This document shows, piece by piece, positions 23,079-31,822 of a DNA stretch of 64,000 nt (position 1 is the stretch's first letter; every line of letters starts with the position of its first letter). The translations under genes were made by a program, and so were the position numbers. The notes beneath the pieces are model-generated. The model did not search any database, had not been told where the DNA came from, and saw nothing but the letters and a program-made list of their open reading frames with translations. Source of the stretch: UBA9732 sp963599445 (GTDB lineage: Bacteria > Spirochaetota > Spirochaetia > Sphaerochaetales > Sphaerochaetaceae); assembly GCA_963599445.1 (NCBI GenBank), contig CAVBWZ010000006.1, forward strand, positions 86,791 to 150,790, read 5' to 3'.

Positions 23079-25988
23079 ATGAGTCGTAGGAAGCTGTTTG
23101 GAATTCCATTTACGATAGTATGTCTCTTTGCCATAGTACTTTGCTGCATTGTGATGTATAGACAGTGCAGCATTGAGGCCGGTTATGGACCAAAGACGTC
23201 TTCCTCTGAGCCAGCTGATTCCTCTTTCGAGCCATCCATTGGATTCGACGAATGCTACGAAGCCATACCTGAGCCCAATGTCGTTGAGCCTTCCCCTGTT
23301 GTGGAAGCGGAGGAGTCTGCTGCCGAACCCGCGCTGACACCTATGCCAATGCCTGCAGCTGAGCTTGTTCCAGCAGGGGAAGTATACGACATGCCTGCAA
23401 CGGAGATCATCGTTGAGCCTGAGCCCGTAGAGTATGTAAGTCGCTATGAAGAAATTGACTGGTCTCAGTTCGTGTTCAGCGACGACGAGTTGGCTCTTCC
23501 AGATGGTATCTATTACACAAGTGTCTATGTCAACGATATATACGAGGGCGCAGTCGAGACGATTCTTAGCGAAGGAATTGCCACGTTCAACAGATTCGGT
23601 CTTGTTGGAATCCTTGAGCCCCTGCTGTCACAATCAAGTTTTGACGAGTTCTTTGCTTTTGATAATGACTTCTATTCCTTTGACGATATTCTGCCGCATG
23701 TAGAGGCTGCCAGGTTCGATTCCAATGCCCTTGAACTGTATCTTGACTTCTCGGCAAGCCAGATACCGGTAAGAACCATATCCATAAGAGGCAACTCGTC
23801 ACGTTCAAAGATAAGCAGCTACGATGTCATGGGAACCGTTGAGCTAAAACCTGCTGCATTCTCCTTCATAAGCAATGTGAACTTCACCGCAAACGTCCAG
23901 CATGACAGATCCTTCAACTTTGGTTCATACGGAGCTTCTTTGAGCCTTTCCAACACATTCTCTTTCTTGGGGATAACATTCAACCTGCCTGTCTCCGTTG
24001 TGTATGACGGAAGCTTTGGTGTAAGGACATCGATTGGAAATTTATATGGCTACAAGGATTTCCCTGACAAGTCTCTGAGGTTGTCTTTTGGAGGGGTTGG
24101 AGCTACAGGTTTCAGCAAAGGCCGTCCTTTTGGCATAACGCTTGAGAAGAGCTATTCGTTTGGAACCGACACTGCAATGCTGCATCAGTATTCCCAAATG
24201 ATAGAGCTTGACGAAGACTCTGTGGTCGAGATTCTAATAAACGATAGAACCGTATACAGGAAGGCTTTGAGCTTTGGTATCTACCTTCTCAGGGACTTCG
24301 TGTTCTCGCAAGGGACGAACGACATAGTGGTGAAGATACATCCAATTTCCATGGGAGAGGATGAAAGCCTTGATAGGACTTTGGTGTTCAGTCAGGACTA
24401 CGATACATCTCTTCTTGCAAAAGGCGATGATGTATGGAGGCTTGGGCTTGGCGTTCCTTTGGGGGCTGGCGTGTCCGGCATTGGTATGTTCTGGGAGCAG
24501 ACGATTGGATTCTCACATGTCTACACCCAAAGCCATGCGCTTTCAGTAACGAGTCAGAGCATTGACGGAGCTTCAAGCGTCTCTCTCAAGGCAAGCATCT
24601 CATCCATAGTTGCAACGGGTTTTGGAACTACACGGTTCAACTTCGTTGGAAACGTATCCTCTACGGATGGAGGTGTCTCTGATGCAAAGCTTTCCGGAAG
24701 CGTTTCACAGTCGTTCTCAAACGCTGCGTTGAAGCCACTGTCATTGTCATTTGCCTTCTCGATTGGGCATAATGCCTCAAGTTTTGCTATTAATGCAGGA
24801 TATTCATTCAAACTCGGAAGTTTAGCCATTGGAACGGGACTGTCACTGTCCTTCTCATCTTCGTTCTCGGCCCGTGGTTCTCTTTCCATGTCTATGCCTC
24901 TTGGAGATGGCTTCAATGTCTCTTTGTCTTCAAGCATGGATACCTCATTTGCAGCGAATGCAACGATAGGGGTCTCTAAATCCATAGGTCAGAGGACCAG
25001 CGTGAATGCATCGACTTCCATGGGGACGGGGCGCACGGCTTCCGCCAACGTTGGGCTTTCGCATAGTGCCGGACGGTCGAGCTTTGGGTTGAGTCTTGCG
25101 GGTTTTTCACTGGGCGACCTTTTGAACCATAGCCTTGGTGCGTCGTGGACGTATAGGGGAGACCTTGCGGCCATTTCCATTAGGGAGCAGGCTCGTAGCA
25201 GATACAGTATGTTCAATACCTCGCTTTCCATCAGCACCGCATTTGCCTTTGCCGATGGTCATCTTGCAATGGCAAGTAGCATAGGTGGACCGTTTCTCAT
25301 AGTGTCTCCGCAGTCCAAGGCAACGAACATTGGCGTTGCGGCATCGCAGGCTCTTAACTCCAATTCGCGGGCGCTTTCCAATACCTTTGGAAATTTCCTT
25401 TACAGTGGGCTTTCCTTGTATGTGCCAAACAATGTGTTCGTCTCCATAACGCAGGGGGACCTGCTGGCATCGAATGCATCGTTGTATAGAATGACCCCGT
25501 ATGCAGTGCAGGGATTCGTTGCATCCATTTCCTACGAGGCCCTTACAACGGCAACGGGCCTCCTTGTCGTTGATGGGAAACCCTATTCTTCGTATTCGTC
25601 GCCAGTGTACGAGCTGTCTCTCGATGAATCATCCACTTCAGATGATACAGATGTCGTAATGACTCCAATGGACATTGCCTATGTCTTCACTGACGACACT
25701 GGACGCTTTGTAATGAGTGAGCTTGCACCTGGGCGCTATATGTTCGACCTCAATGTGGAGAATGGGCGCTATGCTGTAGTCTTCGATGTTCCTGAAGTGG
25801 AGGATTCAGGAATGGTTCTGTTGCTGAAGGACCTTGCTTTTGATGGCTTTGTTTCTGAGTTGTCTGCAGCAGTCACTGAAGGCTATCTTCCATCTGATAT
25901 CGCTGGTGACTACGATGGTGTATTGTCCATGGAAGTGGATGGCTTTGTAACTGAAGACCAGTTCTGGGATATGATTTTTGCTCTATAA
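23079..25988 (+). CDS. Outer-membrane usher-like protein
   Basis: 969 residues from the ATG at 23079. The N-terminus is unusual: a hydrophobic segment (FTIVCLFAIVLCCIVMY) and then about 100 residues rich in Pro, Glu and Ala (EPNVVEPSPVVEAEESAAEP). The plug-like region near 390-450 reads VVEILINDRTVYRKALSFGIYLLRDF, like ushers. The segment from 220 to 850 has the alternating Ser/Gly/aromatic pattern of a large beta-barrel. The C-terminal 120 residues look like a small beta-sandwich (YVFTDDTGRFVMSELAPGRYMFDL). It would export and assemble the pilin. The acidic N-terminal extension is not found in classical ushers, to my knowledge. Confidence 0.7.
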   Translation: MSRRKLFGIPFTIVCLFAIVLCCIVMYRQCSIEAGYGPKTSSSEPADSSFEPSIGFDECYEAIPEPNVVEPSPVVEAEESAAEPALTPMPMPAAELVPAGEVYDMPATEIIVEPEPVEYVSRYEEIDWSQFVFSDDELALPDGIYYTSVYVNDIYEGAVETILSEGIATFNRFGLVGILEPLLSQSSFDEFFAFDNDFYSFDDILPHVEAARFDSNALELYLDFSASQIPVRTISIRGNSSRSKISSYDVMGTVELKPAAFSFISNVNFTANVQHDRSFNFGSYGASLSLSNTFSFLGITFNLPVSVVYDGSFGVRTSIGNLYGYKDFPDKSLRLSFGGVGATGFSKGRPFGITLEKSYSFGTDTAMLHQYSQMIELDEDSVVEILINDRTVYRKALSFGIYLLRDFVFSQGTNDIVVKIHPISMGEDESLDRTLVFSQDYDTSLLAKGDDVWRLGLGVPLGAGVSGIGMFWEQTIGFSHVYTQSHALSVTSQSIDGASSVSLKASISSIVATGFGTTRFNFVGNVSSTDGGVSDAKLSGSVSQSFSNAALKPLSLSFAFSIGHNASSFAINAGYSFKLGSLAIGTGLSLSFSSSFSARGSLSMSMPLGDGFNVSLSSSMDTSFAANATIGVSKSIGQRTSVNASTSMGTGRTASANVGLSHSAGRSSFGLSLAGFSLGDLLNHSLGASWTYRGDLAAISIREQARSRYSMFNTSLSISTAFAFADGHLAMASSIGGPFLIVSPQSKATNIGVAASQALNSNSRALSNTFGNFLYSGLSLYVPNNVFVSITQGDLLASNASLYRMTPYAVQGFVASISYEALTTATGLLVVDGKPYSSYSSPVYELSLDESSTSDDTDVVMTPMDIAYVFTDDTGRFVMSELAPGRYMFDLNVENGRYAVVFDVPEVEDSGMVLLLKDLAFDGFVSELSAAVTEGYLPSDIAGDYDGVLSMEVDGFVTEDQFWDMIFAL

Positions 25989-26005
25989 GTGCTAGTATCA
26001 CTTGC

Positions 26006-26242
26006 ATGAGATACCGCATCATAGCAAATGAAGAGACGGCCAAGGGTTTCTCCCTGTTTGGGGTGGAAGCTGTAGCTGTCTCCAACGAAGAACAGGCTAG
26101 GGACGCCTTCGAAGAGGCCTTGTGCGACCAAACCCTTGGTGCTGTGGTGCTCTCCAAGGAAGTGGGGGAGATGATTGCTGATTCTGTTTCCTCCCATGCC
26201 GCATCCTGCCGTCTTCCGCAGGTGCTGGTACTGGATGTCTAG
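26006..26242 (+). CDS. V-type ATP synthase subunit F-like protein, short
   Basis: 78 residues. MRYRIIANEETAKGFSLFGVEAV and LGAVVLSKEVGEMI, then LPQVLVLDV, follow the pattern of V/A-type ATPase subunit F (GF-x-LaGv, then iiLitEe.ae, then lP.il). It is about 20 residues shorter than typical subunits and no other V-ATPase gene is near. It could be a divergent duplicate or a C-terminally truncated remnant. No clear ribosome-binding site. Immediately downstream is a long stretch of 10-bp-period repeats. Confidence 0.5.
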   Translation: MRYRIIANEETAKGFSLFGVEAVAVSNEEQARDAFEEALCDQTLGAVVLSKEVGEMIADSVSSHAASCRLPQVLVLDV

Positions 26243-26271
26243 CTAATCAAAAAAAACAGTTTGGGCTTAGT

Positions 26272-26430
26272 GCTTGAGGGACTCTCAGGTGCGCTCAGGT
26301 ACTCTCTAAAACGCTCTACTTCAATCTTGATTCAACTGTCTTCAAGCGTCTCAAGCGTCCTAACCGCCACAAGAGTCTCAACCACCTCAAGCGCCACATA
26401 AGCCACAAAAGCCCTAAACGCTCAGAGTTC
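26272..26430. repeat. Degenerate repeats with 10-bp period
   Basis: About fifteen units in register every 10 bp, e.g. TTCAAGCGTC followed by TCAAGCGTCC; on the minus strand the core is GACGCTTGAA. They fill about half of the 312-bp gap between 26242 and 26555. The rest holds an inverted repeat GTAAC/GTTAC near 26490 and the 5' end of the next gene. No coding signal is seen. Confidence 0.7.
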
Positions 26431-26554
26431 TTGGATGTTCGGCTGATGTCTTGGTTTCGATTCTTCAACAAAAAAGTTAGTAAACCTGTAACTATTGTGT
26501 TACCCTTTTGTTAAGGATGTATTGACTTTGTCCAACGACAAAGAGAGGGTTGTT

Positions 26555-27799
26555 ATGAAGAAGACGAACACTATTATTCTGCTCGCCGTATTTGCATTCT
26601 GCTGTATTCTAGCAGTTTCCTGCAATCAAGATTCGATTGTTACCCCCCCCCAGAAGGAGCCGGAACGAAGTGAAGAAACGAAACCTGGTAAGGAATCCGA
26701 GAACCCTGAAAATCCAGAAATAGAACATATTCATACGTTCTCAGATACGCTTTCCTATGACAAGACACATCATTGGTACGATGTAACATGTGAACACAAG
26801 GGTGAACTGGAACCAAAGGGCAAAGATGAGCACAGTATCGTTTGGTATTCCTTTGCATCGGGATTCGAAAGAGTCTACGGACGCTGTTCTTCATGTGAAT
26901 ATACGTGTTCAGATACCAGACAAATTTCCGTTGCTGAAGGCATTGAGTTCACTAAGGTTTATGATGGAAAGCCAATTTCCTTAGGAATGGATGATTTCAA
27001 ATGTCCAGGAGGTGGTGATTTCTCCATAGAGTACCGGAATGAAAAAGGGGAGACCATAAGCGCAAGCAATACAATCAACAGTGGTTTCTACAAAATCATT
27101 GTTTCCTTCTCTGCTACCGATGTCTGCCCCGAGTATAGAAATGAATTCTTCTATGTCATAGGAAAGAGGCCTTTGACTGTGGATGTAATCTATGATGGTT
27201 CTTCCGTCAACGACAGGATATTCAGAACTCCGTACATCGAATCCGGCACGGGAATACCTTTTACACAAAGGACCCTCATAATGGGAAAGAGAAATGGAAA
27301 GGTCTATGGGGAAGAAGTCTCTATCGTAATCGATATAAAGGACGAGGACAAATGGCGAAAGGGCACCGTAATAACAAGAGATGAGCTTTTGGCCGATGGC
27401 GTTGTAAAAATCACGAATCCAAACTACACATGGGAGATTCCCAACGGGTTCAAGATTGAAGTATGGGGTGAATCAGGTTACGCGATCAGAGATTGGGAGA
27501 AGGCGGATACAAGCGTCAATTTCAATGACTACAGATTCAACAACCAGGAATATTGTTTCTATAAAATCACAAATGCCAAAAAGGCCATCTATAGACTGTT
27601 CGTCAACGGCGAAGGCTCATCCGAGGCAGTCATCACCGTGTGCAATTCCAAGGGTGAGCATTCGAACATGTACATGGAAGGCAACGAGCCTACTTCTTCC
27701 ATCGTAACAGATGCAGGTGATACTTTCTATACAATAGTCTGCGCTCCTCGTGCTAATTCCAGTTTGTATCTAGGATTCATGTATAGTGGTATACAATAA
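26555..27799 (+). CDS. Lipoprotein with a slip-prone C9 tract after the lipobox
   Basis: 414 residues from the ATG at 26555 (GAGAGG just upstream; an in-frame ATG 20 codons earlier has none). The signal (MKKTNTIILLAVFAFCCILAVSC) ends in the lipobox AVS-C. A nine-C run encodes Thr-Pro-Pro ten residues later. The mature part starts with an acidic Pro/Glu linker, then a HTF...HHWYDVTCEHKG and CSSCEYTC region like the Cys/His repeats of the lipoprotein at 53887. A beta-rich domain (VYDGKPISLGMDDFKC, IVSFSATDVCPEYRN) follows. No enzymatic family is recognised; a surface protein is inferred. Confidence 0.75.
   Translation: MKKTNTIILLAVFAFCCILAVSCNQDSIVTPPQKEPERSEETKPGKESENPENPEIEHIHTFSDTLSYDKTHHWYDVTCEHKGELEPKGKDEHSIVWYSFASGFERVYGRCSSCEYTCSDTRQISVAEGIEFTKVYDGKPISLGMDDFKCPGGGDFSIEYRNEKGETISASNTINSGFYKIIVSFSATDVCPEYRNEFFYVIGKRPLTVDVIYDGSSVNDRIFRTPYIESGTGIPFTQRTLIMGKRNGKVYGEEVSIVIDIKDEDKWRKGTVITRDELLADGVVKITNPNYTWEIPNGFKIEVWGESGYAIRDWEKADTSVNFNDYRFNNQEYCFYKITNAKKAIYRLFVNGEGSSEAVITVCNSKGEHSNMYMEGNEPTSSIVTDAGDTFYTIVCAPRANSSLYLGFMYSGIQ
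26643..26651 (+). repeat. C9 homopolymer inside a lipoprotein gene
   Basis: With nine C the gene is open. One extra C brings TGA at 26671-26673 into frame; one fewer brings TAG at 26721-26723 into frame. Either slip ends the protein within about 60 residues. Confidence 0.9.
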
Positions 27800-27804
27800 A
27801 ACCA

Positions 27805-27840
27805 GAGCGTTCTAGATTGGCTAGACCGTCTAGAACGCTC
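27805..27840. terminator. Strong hairpin downstream of the lipoprotein gene
   Basis: Perfect 12-base stem GAGCGTTCTAGA with TCTAGAACGCTC, 12-base loop, no T run. It is followed (27841-27872) by 9-10-bp degenerate repeats of the GGCTAGAGT type, reaching to the convergent CorC gene. Confidence 0.6.
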
Positions 27841-27881
27841 AGAGTGGCTGGAAAGGCTAGAGTGGCTAGACAGGCAAAGAT

Positions 27882-29204
27882 CTACTCTTCTTCAACCTTT
27901 GGGTCTATCTTCACCATGACCTTCTCGACGCGCATTCCGTCCATCTTGAGGACTTTGATCGTCATGTTGCGGTAGGTGAAGCTGTCGCCTTCGTTGGGGA
28001 AGGAGCCTATGGATTCTATCGTCCAGCCGCCCACGGTGTTGCTGTCGGCATCGAAATCGTCTTCGTTTATGCCTGCAAGCTCCAGCAGGTCGTCCACCGG
28101 CATGCCGCCGTCCACCTCGAACTCGGTGTCGTTGTGCTTCACGAGTTCAGGCTCAACGACATCGGTTTCATCGTAGATTTCGCCCACTATCTGCTCAAGT
28201 ACGTCCTCCATGGAGACGACGCCCAGTGTGCCGCTGTATTCGTCCGTCACGATTGCAAGGTGTTGTTTGGCACCTTTGAGCTGGTTGAGGACCTTTGGCA
28301 GCTTCATTGTCTTGTAGACGTAGCAGGGTGGCATGAGCAGCGTTCTGATGTCGATTGGGGCCTCTTCATCCACGGCCTTGCCTTGCTCCTCTATGTTGGC
28401 AAGCGTCTTGAAGAGCTTGTTGAGGTGGAGGATTCCAATGACGTTGTCTATGGTGTCTTCGTAGACGGGGAGGCGGCTGTAGATTGAGCCGTCGATCGTC
28501 TTCTTTATGTCCTTCCACGAGTCCTCGATGTCTATGGCGCATACGTCCACGCGGGCCGTCATGACATCCATGGCCGATTTGTCCGCAAAGTCTATCGCCG
28601 CCTGCATGAGGTTCGAGTCGTCTTCGTCTATGATGCCCTCGTCCTCCGCCGTCTCGATTATGGACTGCAGCTCCTCAACCGATTCCTCTTGGTTTGCATC
28701 CTCTTCGCCCTTGAGCGGCTTGGTTATGAGCGCTATCGTCTTGACCACAAGCCAGATTATCGGCTTGAAGACAATCATGAGGAAGTTCACGAACGGTGCG
28801 TTGCGCATGGCTATCTTGGTTGCATTGCGCTTGGCCGATATCTTTGGCATCGTCTCCCCAAAGATGATGACGAGAATCGTTATGACAAGCGTTGAGAGCC
28901 ACCCGTAGTTGTCAGGGTTGAGACCCGCCGCCGTCATCACGATTATCACCAGAACGGAGCTCATGGAGGACGCGGCAATGTTCACGAGGTTGTTTCCTAT
29001 GAGTATTGCGCTCAGGGCCTGGTCGAAGTTCTCCACGATCTTCATTGCCGTGGCCGCTTTCTTCCAGCCCTTGCCCTTGTCGTCCTTTATGCTTTCAAGC
29101 CGCATCGAGTTGCATGACGAATAGGCCATCTCGGACGCGGAGAAGAATGCCGACAGGCACAGGCATGCGATTATTCCTGCTATCACTAGGTACAAGGCGA
29201 TCAT
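27882..29204 (-). CDS. CNNM/CorC-type membrane protein with CBS domains (second of the pair)
   Basis: 440 residues. An N-terminal DUF21 (CNNM) domain with four membrane segments covers about 1-170 (AFFSASEMAYSSCNSMRLESIK and IIFGETMPKISAKRNATKIAM are signatures). A CBS pair at about 205-335 (YSRLPVYEDTIDNVIGILHLNKL, AIVTDEYSGTLGVVSMEDVLEQIVGEI) and a C-terminal CorC_HlyC domain follow. Such proteins are linked to Mg2+/Co2+ or Na+ transport. Its ATG overlaps the stop of the paralogous upstream gene (ATGA), so the two are cotranscribed and may form a heterodimer. Confidence 0.9.
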   Translation of the reverse strand: MIALYLVIAGIIACLCLSAFFSASEMAYSSCNSMRLESIKDDKGKGWKKAATAMKIVENFDQALSAILIGNNLVNIAASSMSSVLVIIVMTAAGLNPDNYGWLSTLVITILVIIFGETMPKISAKRNATKIAMRNAPFVNFLMIVFKPIIWLVVKTIALITKPLKGEEDANQEESVEELQSIIETAEDEGIIDEDDSNLMQAAIDFADKSAMDVMTARVDVCAIDIEDSWKDIKKTIDGSIYSRLPVYEDTIDNVIGILHLNKLFKTLANIEEQGKAVDEEAPIDIRTLLMPPCYVYKTMKLPKVLNQLKGAKQHLAIVTDEYSGTLGVVSMEDVLEQIVGEIYDETDVVEPELVKHNDTEFEVDGGMPVDDLLELAGINEDDFDADSNTVGGWTIESIGSFPNEGDSFTYRNMTIKVLKMDGMRVEKVMVKIDPKVEEE

Positions 29205-30613
29205 CTCTGCACCTCCTGTTCGGCCGTACTTGCAATCCGGTCCTTTTCATAGACCGATGTCTCTGAGCCCTGATCCTTTTGAGCCTCTGTTTGGGCTTTC
29301 TGGGCGGACTGGGCGCTCTGGGGCGCTCTGGCGGGGTCTTCCGAATCTTCGCTCTTCTCTATCTTTTCGATTCTGACATTGAGAATCCTGTTGTGCTCCA
29401 TTTCATTCACCGTGACCTTGAGGGAGTAGTAGTCAAAGCTGTCGCCTTCATTTGGAATCGTGCTGAAGTGTTCGTACACCCACTCTCCAAGAAGAAGGTT
29501 CGCGGTATCCTTGTCGTCCTCGTCGGGGTCTTCGAAACCAATGGTGTCAAAGACATCGGCTAGGGTCTCTTCGCTGTCCACCGTGTAGCTTCCATCGTCG
29601 TTCCTTACGATTGGCTCCTCTACGATGTCGTCTTCGTCCCATATCTCTCCAACGAGCTCCTCAAGGATGTCCTCGACCGTGACGATTCCAAGCGTGCCGC
29701 CGTAGCTGTCGGTGATGACGGCCATGTTGAGCTTGCGTTTGGACATCTCCGGAAGCAGTTCGTGTATCTCCATGCTCTGGTGGGCGTAGTAGACCTCGTC
29801 AAGCATGGAGCGCAGGTCAGGAGCTGTTCCGTTCTGAAGGTATGACTTGAGGTATTTCCTTATCTGGAGGACACCTATGATGTTGTCTATGGATCCTTCG
29901 TAGACCGGAAGGCGGCTGTGGGCCTCTTCCTTTATCGTCTTGATTATGACGCAGGGGTCTTCCTCTACGTCTATTGCACACACATCTACACGAGGGGTCA
30001 GGATGCTCTCAACCGTGACGTCTCCAAACTGCAGGGCGGACGAGATGAGGTCGCTTTGGTTCTCGTCAAGCGCTCCTTCCTCCGTCATGTCCTCTATGAT
30101 GCCTTGGAGCTCATCCTCTGTGACGGATACCTGAGGGCCTGCATCCGTGTGCTTCGCTGCGGTCTGTCCTATCTTTGTAAGGAGGAACGACGCAGGCTTG
30201 AACAGCTTCATGAAGAAGCTAAGCGGCTGGACGCACAGTGTGGCTATCTTCTCAGGGTACTTCTTTGCAATGCTCTTTGGCAGCATTTCGCCAAAGAAGA
30301 ACACCACAATGGTCGTCACAATCGTCGAGAGAGTGACGGCGCTCAAGCCCCATTTCTTTGTAACGTATACCGTTACGATTCCAGCTGTTGCAATGTGGAC
30401 TATATTCGTACAGATAAGCAGCGTGGTTATCGCCTGGTCAAAGGAGTCGAGTACGGCAAGCACTCTCCTTGCTCCCTTGTCGCCGCGATCGGCCGAGGCC
30501 TTTAGTCTGTTCTTTGATACTGACGAGATGGACGTCTCAGTCAATGCGAAATAGGCTGCGCTCAGCAGCAGAATCAATACCCCTAACAGAGGAGGTTTAC
30601 TACCGTCATCCAT
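29201..30613 (-). CDS. CNNM/CorC-type membrane protein with CBS domains (first of the pair)
   Basis: 470 residues from the ATG at 30613 (MDDGSKPPLLGVLILLLSAAYFALTE); frame 25 codons longer is open but lacks signals. DUF21 domain (SAAYFALTETSISSVSKNRLKA; VFFFGEMLPKSIAKKYPEKIA), CBS pair (HSRLPVYEGSIDNIIGVLQIRKY; AVITDSYGGTLGIVTVEDILEELVGEI) and CorC_HlyC domain as in its paralogue. The C-terminal 55 residues are an Ala/Gln/Glu-rich tail (ARAPQSAQSAQKAQTEAQKD) encoded by 10-bp-period repeats (29281-29340) of the same type seen between genes. The tail is absent from the partner. Confidence 0.88.
   Translation of the reverse strand: MDDGSKPPLLGVLILLLSAAYFALTETSISSVSKNRLKASADRGDKGARRVLAVLDSFDQAITTLLICTNIVHIATAGIVTVYVTKKWGLSAVTLSTIVTTIVVFFFGEMLPKSIAKKYPEKIATLCVQPLSFFMKLFKPASFLLTKIGQTAAKHTDAGPQVSVTEDELQGIIEDMTEEGALDENQSDLISSALQFGDVTVESILTPRVDVCAIDVEEDPCVIIKTIKEEAHSRLPVYEGSIDNIIGVLQIRKYLKSYLQNGTAPDLRSMLDEVYYAHQSMEIHELLPEMSKRKLNMAVITDSYGGTLGIVTVEDILEELVGEIWDEDDIVEEPIVRNDDGSYTVDSEETLADVFDTIGFEDPDEDDKDTANLLLGEWVYEHFSTIPNEGDSFDYYSLKVTVNEMEHNRILNVRIEKIEKSEDSEDPARAPQSAQSAQKAQTEAQKDQGSETSVYEKDRIASTAEQEVQR
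29281..29340. repeat. 10-bp-period repeats inside the 3' end of a CorC-type gene
   Basis: Units such as GGCGCTCTGG repeat in register and encode the Ala/Gln-rich tail. The unit resembles those at 26272-26430 and 35861-35920. Confidence 0.6.
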
Positions 30614-30699
30614 GATGGACAAGAACTCCTTGATGCCCTTGGGTAGGGCGGATTCCAATTTGGCGGGAATGCATGGGCCTCCCCGCAATCGTTTCTAAC

Positions 30700-30728
30700 A
30701 AGCTAGCATAAATGTTTCCATACGTCAA
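30700..30728 (-). promoter_or_regulatory. Promoter of the CorC-type gene pair
   Basis: Minus strand: TTGACG, 17 bp, TAGCTT, about 85 bp before the ATG at 30613. Confidence 0.5.
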
Positions 30729-30809
30729 CAAAATAGACTTGCAATTGAAATGGCGGGTCTCTGTGCAAAACTGCGATTTCTCATTATAATTTGATGTGCG
30801 GAGGCCCTA

Positions 30810-31790
30810 ATGAACCTGCTTCACATGAAATACGCCGTCGAGATTGCGGAGACCAATTCTATAAACAAGGCGGCTGAGACTTTATGCGTTGGACAGCCGA
30901 ATCTAAGCAGGGCAATAAAGGAACTTGAGACAGGGCTTGGACTTACGTTGTTCGACCGCAGCTCAAAGGGCATGACGCTCACGCCTGAAGGCGAGATATT
31001 CGTCAAGTATGCAAAGAACATCCTTCAGCAGGTGGATGAAGTGGAGCAGATCCTCAAGACGGGTACTGTGGCGAAGAAACGCTTCTCCGTCTCCGCTCCA
31101 AGGGCCTCATACATTGCAGATGGCTTTGCAAAGTTCTCAAACCTCCTCGATCCAAACGATGTCATAGACCTCTTCTACATGGAGACCAATTCCAGAATGG
31201 TCATCCAGAACATGCTTCAGGACGACTATAGGCTTGGAATCGTTAGGTATGCGGAGAACAACGACAAGTACTACAAGAAGATGCTTGATGAGAAGAACTT
31301 TGCATACGAGCTCGTTGCGGAGTTCAACTACGTGCTTCTCATGAACCGCGACTGTCCTCTTGCGTATCAGGATGTCATAACCCTTGACGACCTTTCGTAT
31401 TTCATACAGGTTGCGCATGCAGACCCTTACGTTCCATCAGTGCCATACACGACTGTGAGCAAGGAGGAGATCTCCGAGGATTCCTCCCAGCGCATATTCG
31501 TATTCGAGAGGGGAAGCCAGTTCGAGCTCATGAGCCAGAACAACGAGTGTTTCATGTGGGTGTCCCCTGTGCCGCAGGAGATACTCGACCGCTACAACCT
31601 TGTGCAAAGGCGCTGTGAGGGTGTCGAGCGTCCCTACAAGGACGTTCTCATACACAAGAAGGACTATACCCTTACGAAGCTTGACCAGATGTTCATCGAG
31701 CAGATGATCCTTTCAAAGCGTAGGATAATAGACAATCCGATCATCTCTCCAAAGAGCGTGGTCCCTTCAACGGATGGCAAGGACCAATAG
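30810..31790 (+). CDS. LysR-family transcriptional regulator
   Basis: 326 residues. N-terminal winged helix-turn-helix (MKYAVEIAETNSINKAAETLCVGQPNLSRAIKELE, followed by LFDRSSKGMTLTPEG). The effector domain starts near 90 (KRFSVSAPRASYIADGFAKF). The substrate cannot be deduced. A TATAAT at 30785-30790 with TGTGCA 17 bp before is the likely promoter, overlapping the region divergent to the CorC pair. GGAGG precedes the ATG. The next gene starts 33 bp downstream and may be cotranscribed. Confidence 0.92.
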   Translation: MNLLHMKYAVEIAETNSINKAAETLCVGQPNLSRAIKELETGLGLTLFDRSSKGMTLTPEGEIFVKYAKNILQQVDEVEQILKTGTVAKKRFSVSAPRASYIADGFAKFSNLLDPNDVIDLFYMETNSRMVIQNMLQDDYRLGIVRYAENNDKYYKKMLDEKNFAYELVAEFNYVLLMNRDCPLAYQDVITLDDLSYFIQVAHADPYVPSVPYTTVSKEEISEDSSQRIFVFERGSQFELMSQNNECFMWVSPVPQEILDRYNLVQRRCEGVERPYKDVLIHKKDYTLTKLDQMFIEQMILSKRRIIDNPIISPKSVVPSTDGKDQ

Positions 31791-31822
31791 CAGGCAAGAG
31801 GGTCGAGAGAGGAGCCTTTGAT

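Noticed and set aside
27882..30613. Hemolysin genes, as the HlyC/CorC label might suggest
   Set aside because: The domain set (DUF21, CBS, CorC_HlyC) is that of CNNM-type ion transporters; nothing indicates a haemolytic toxin.
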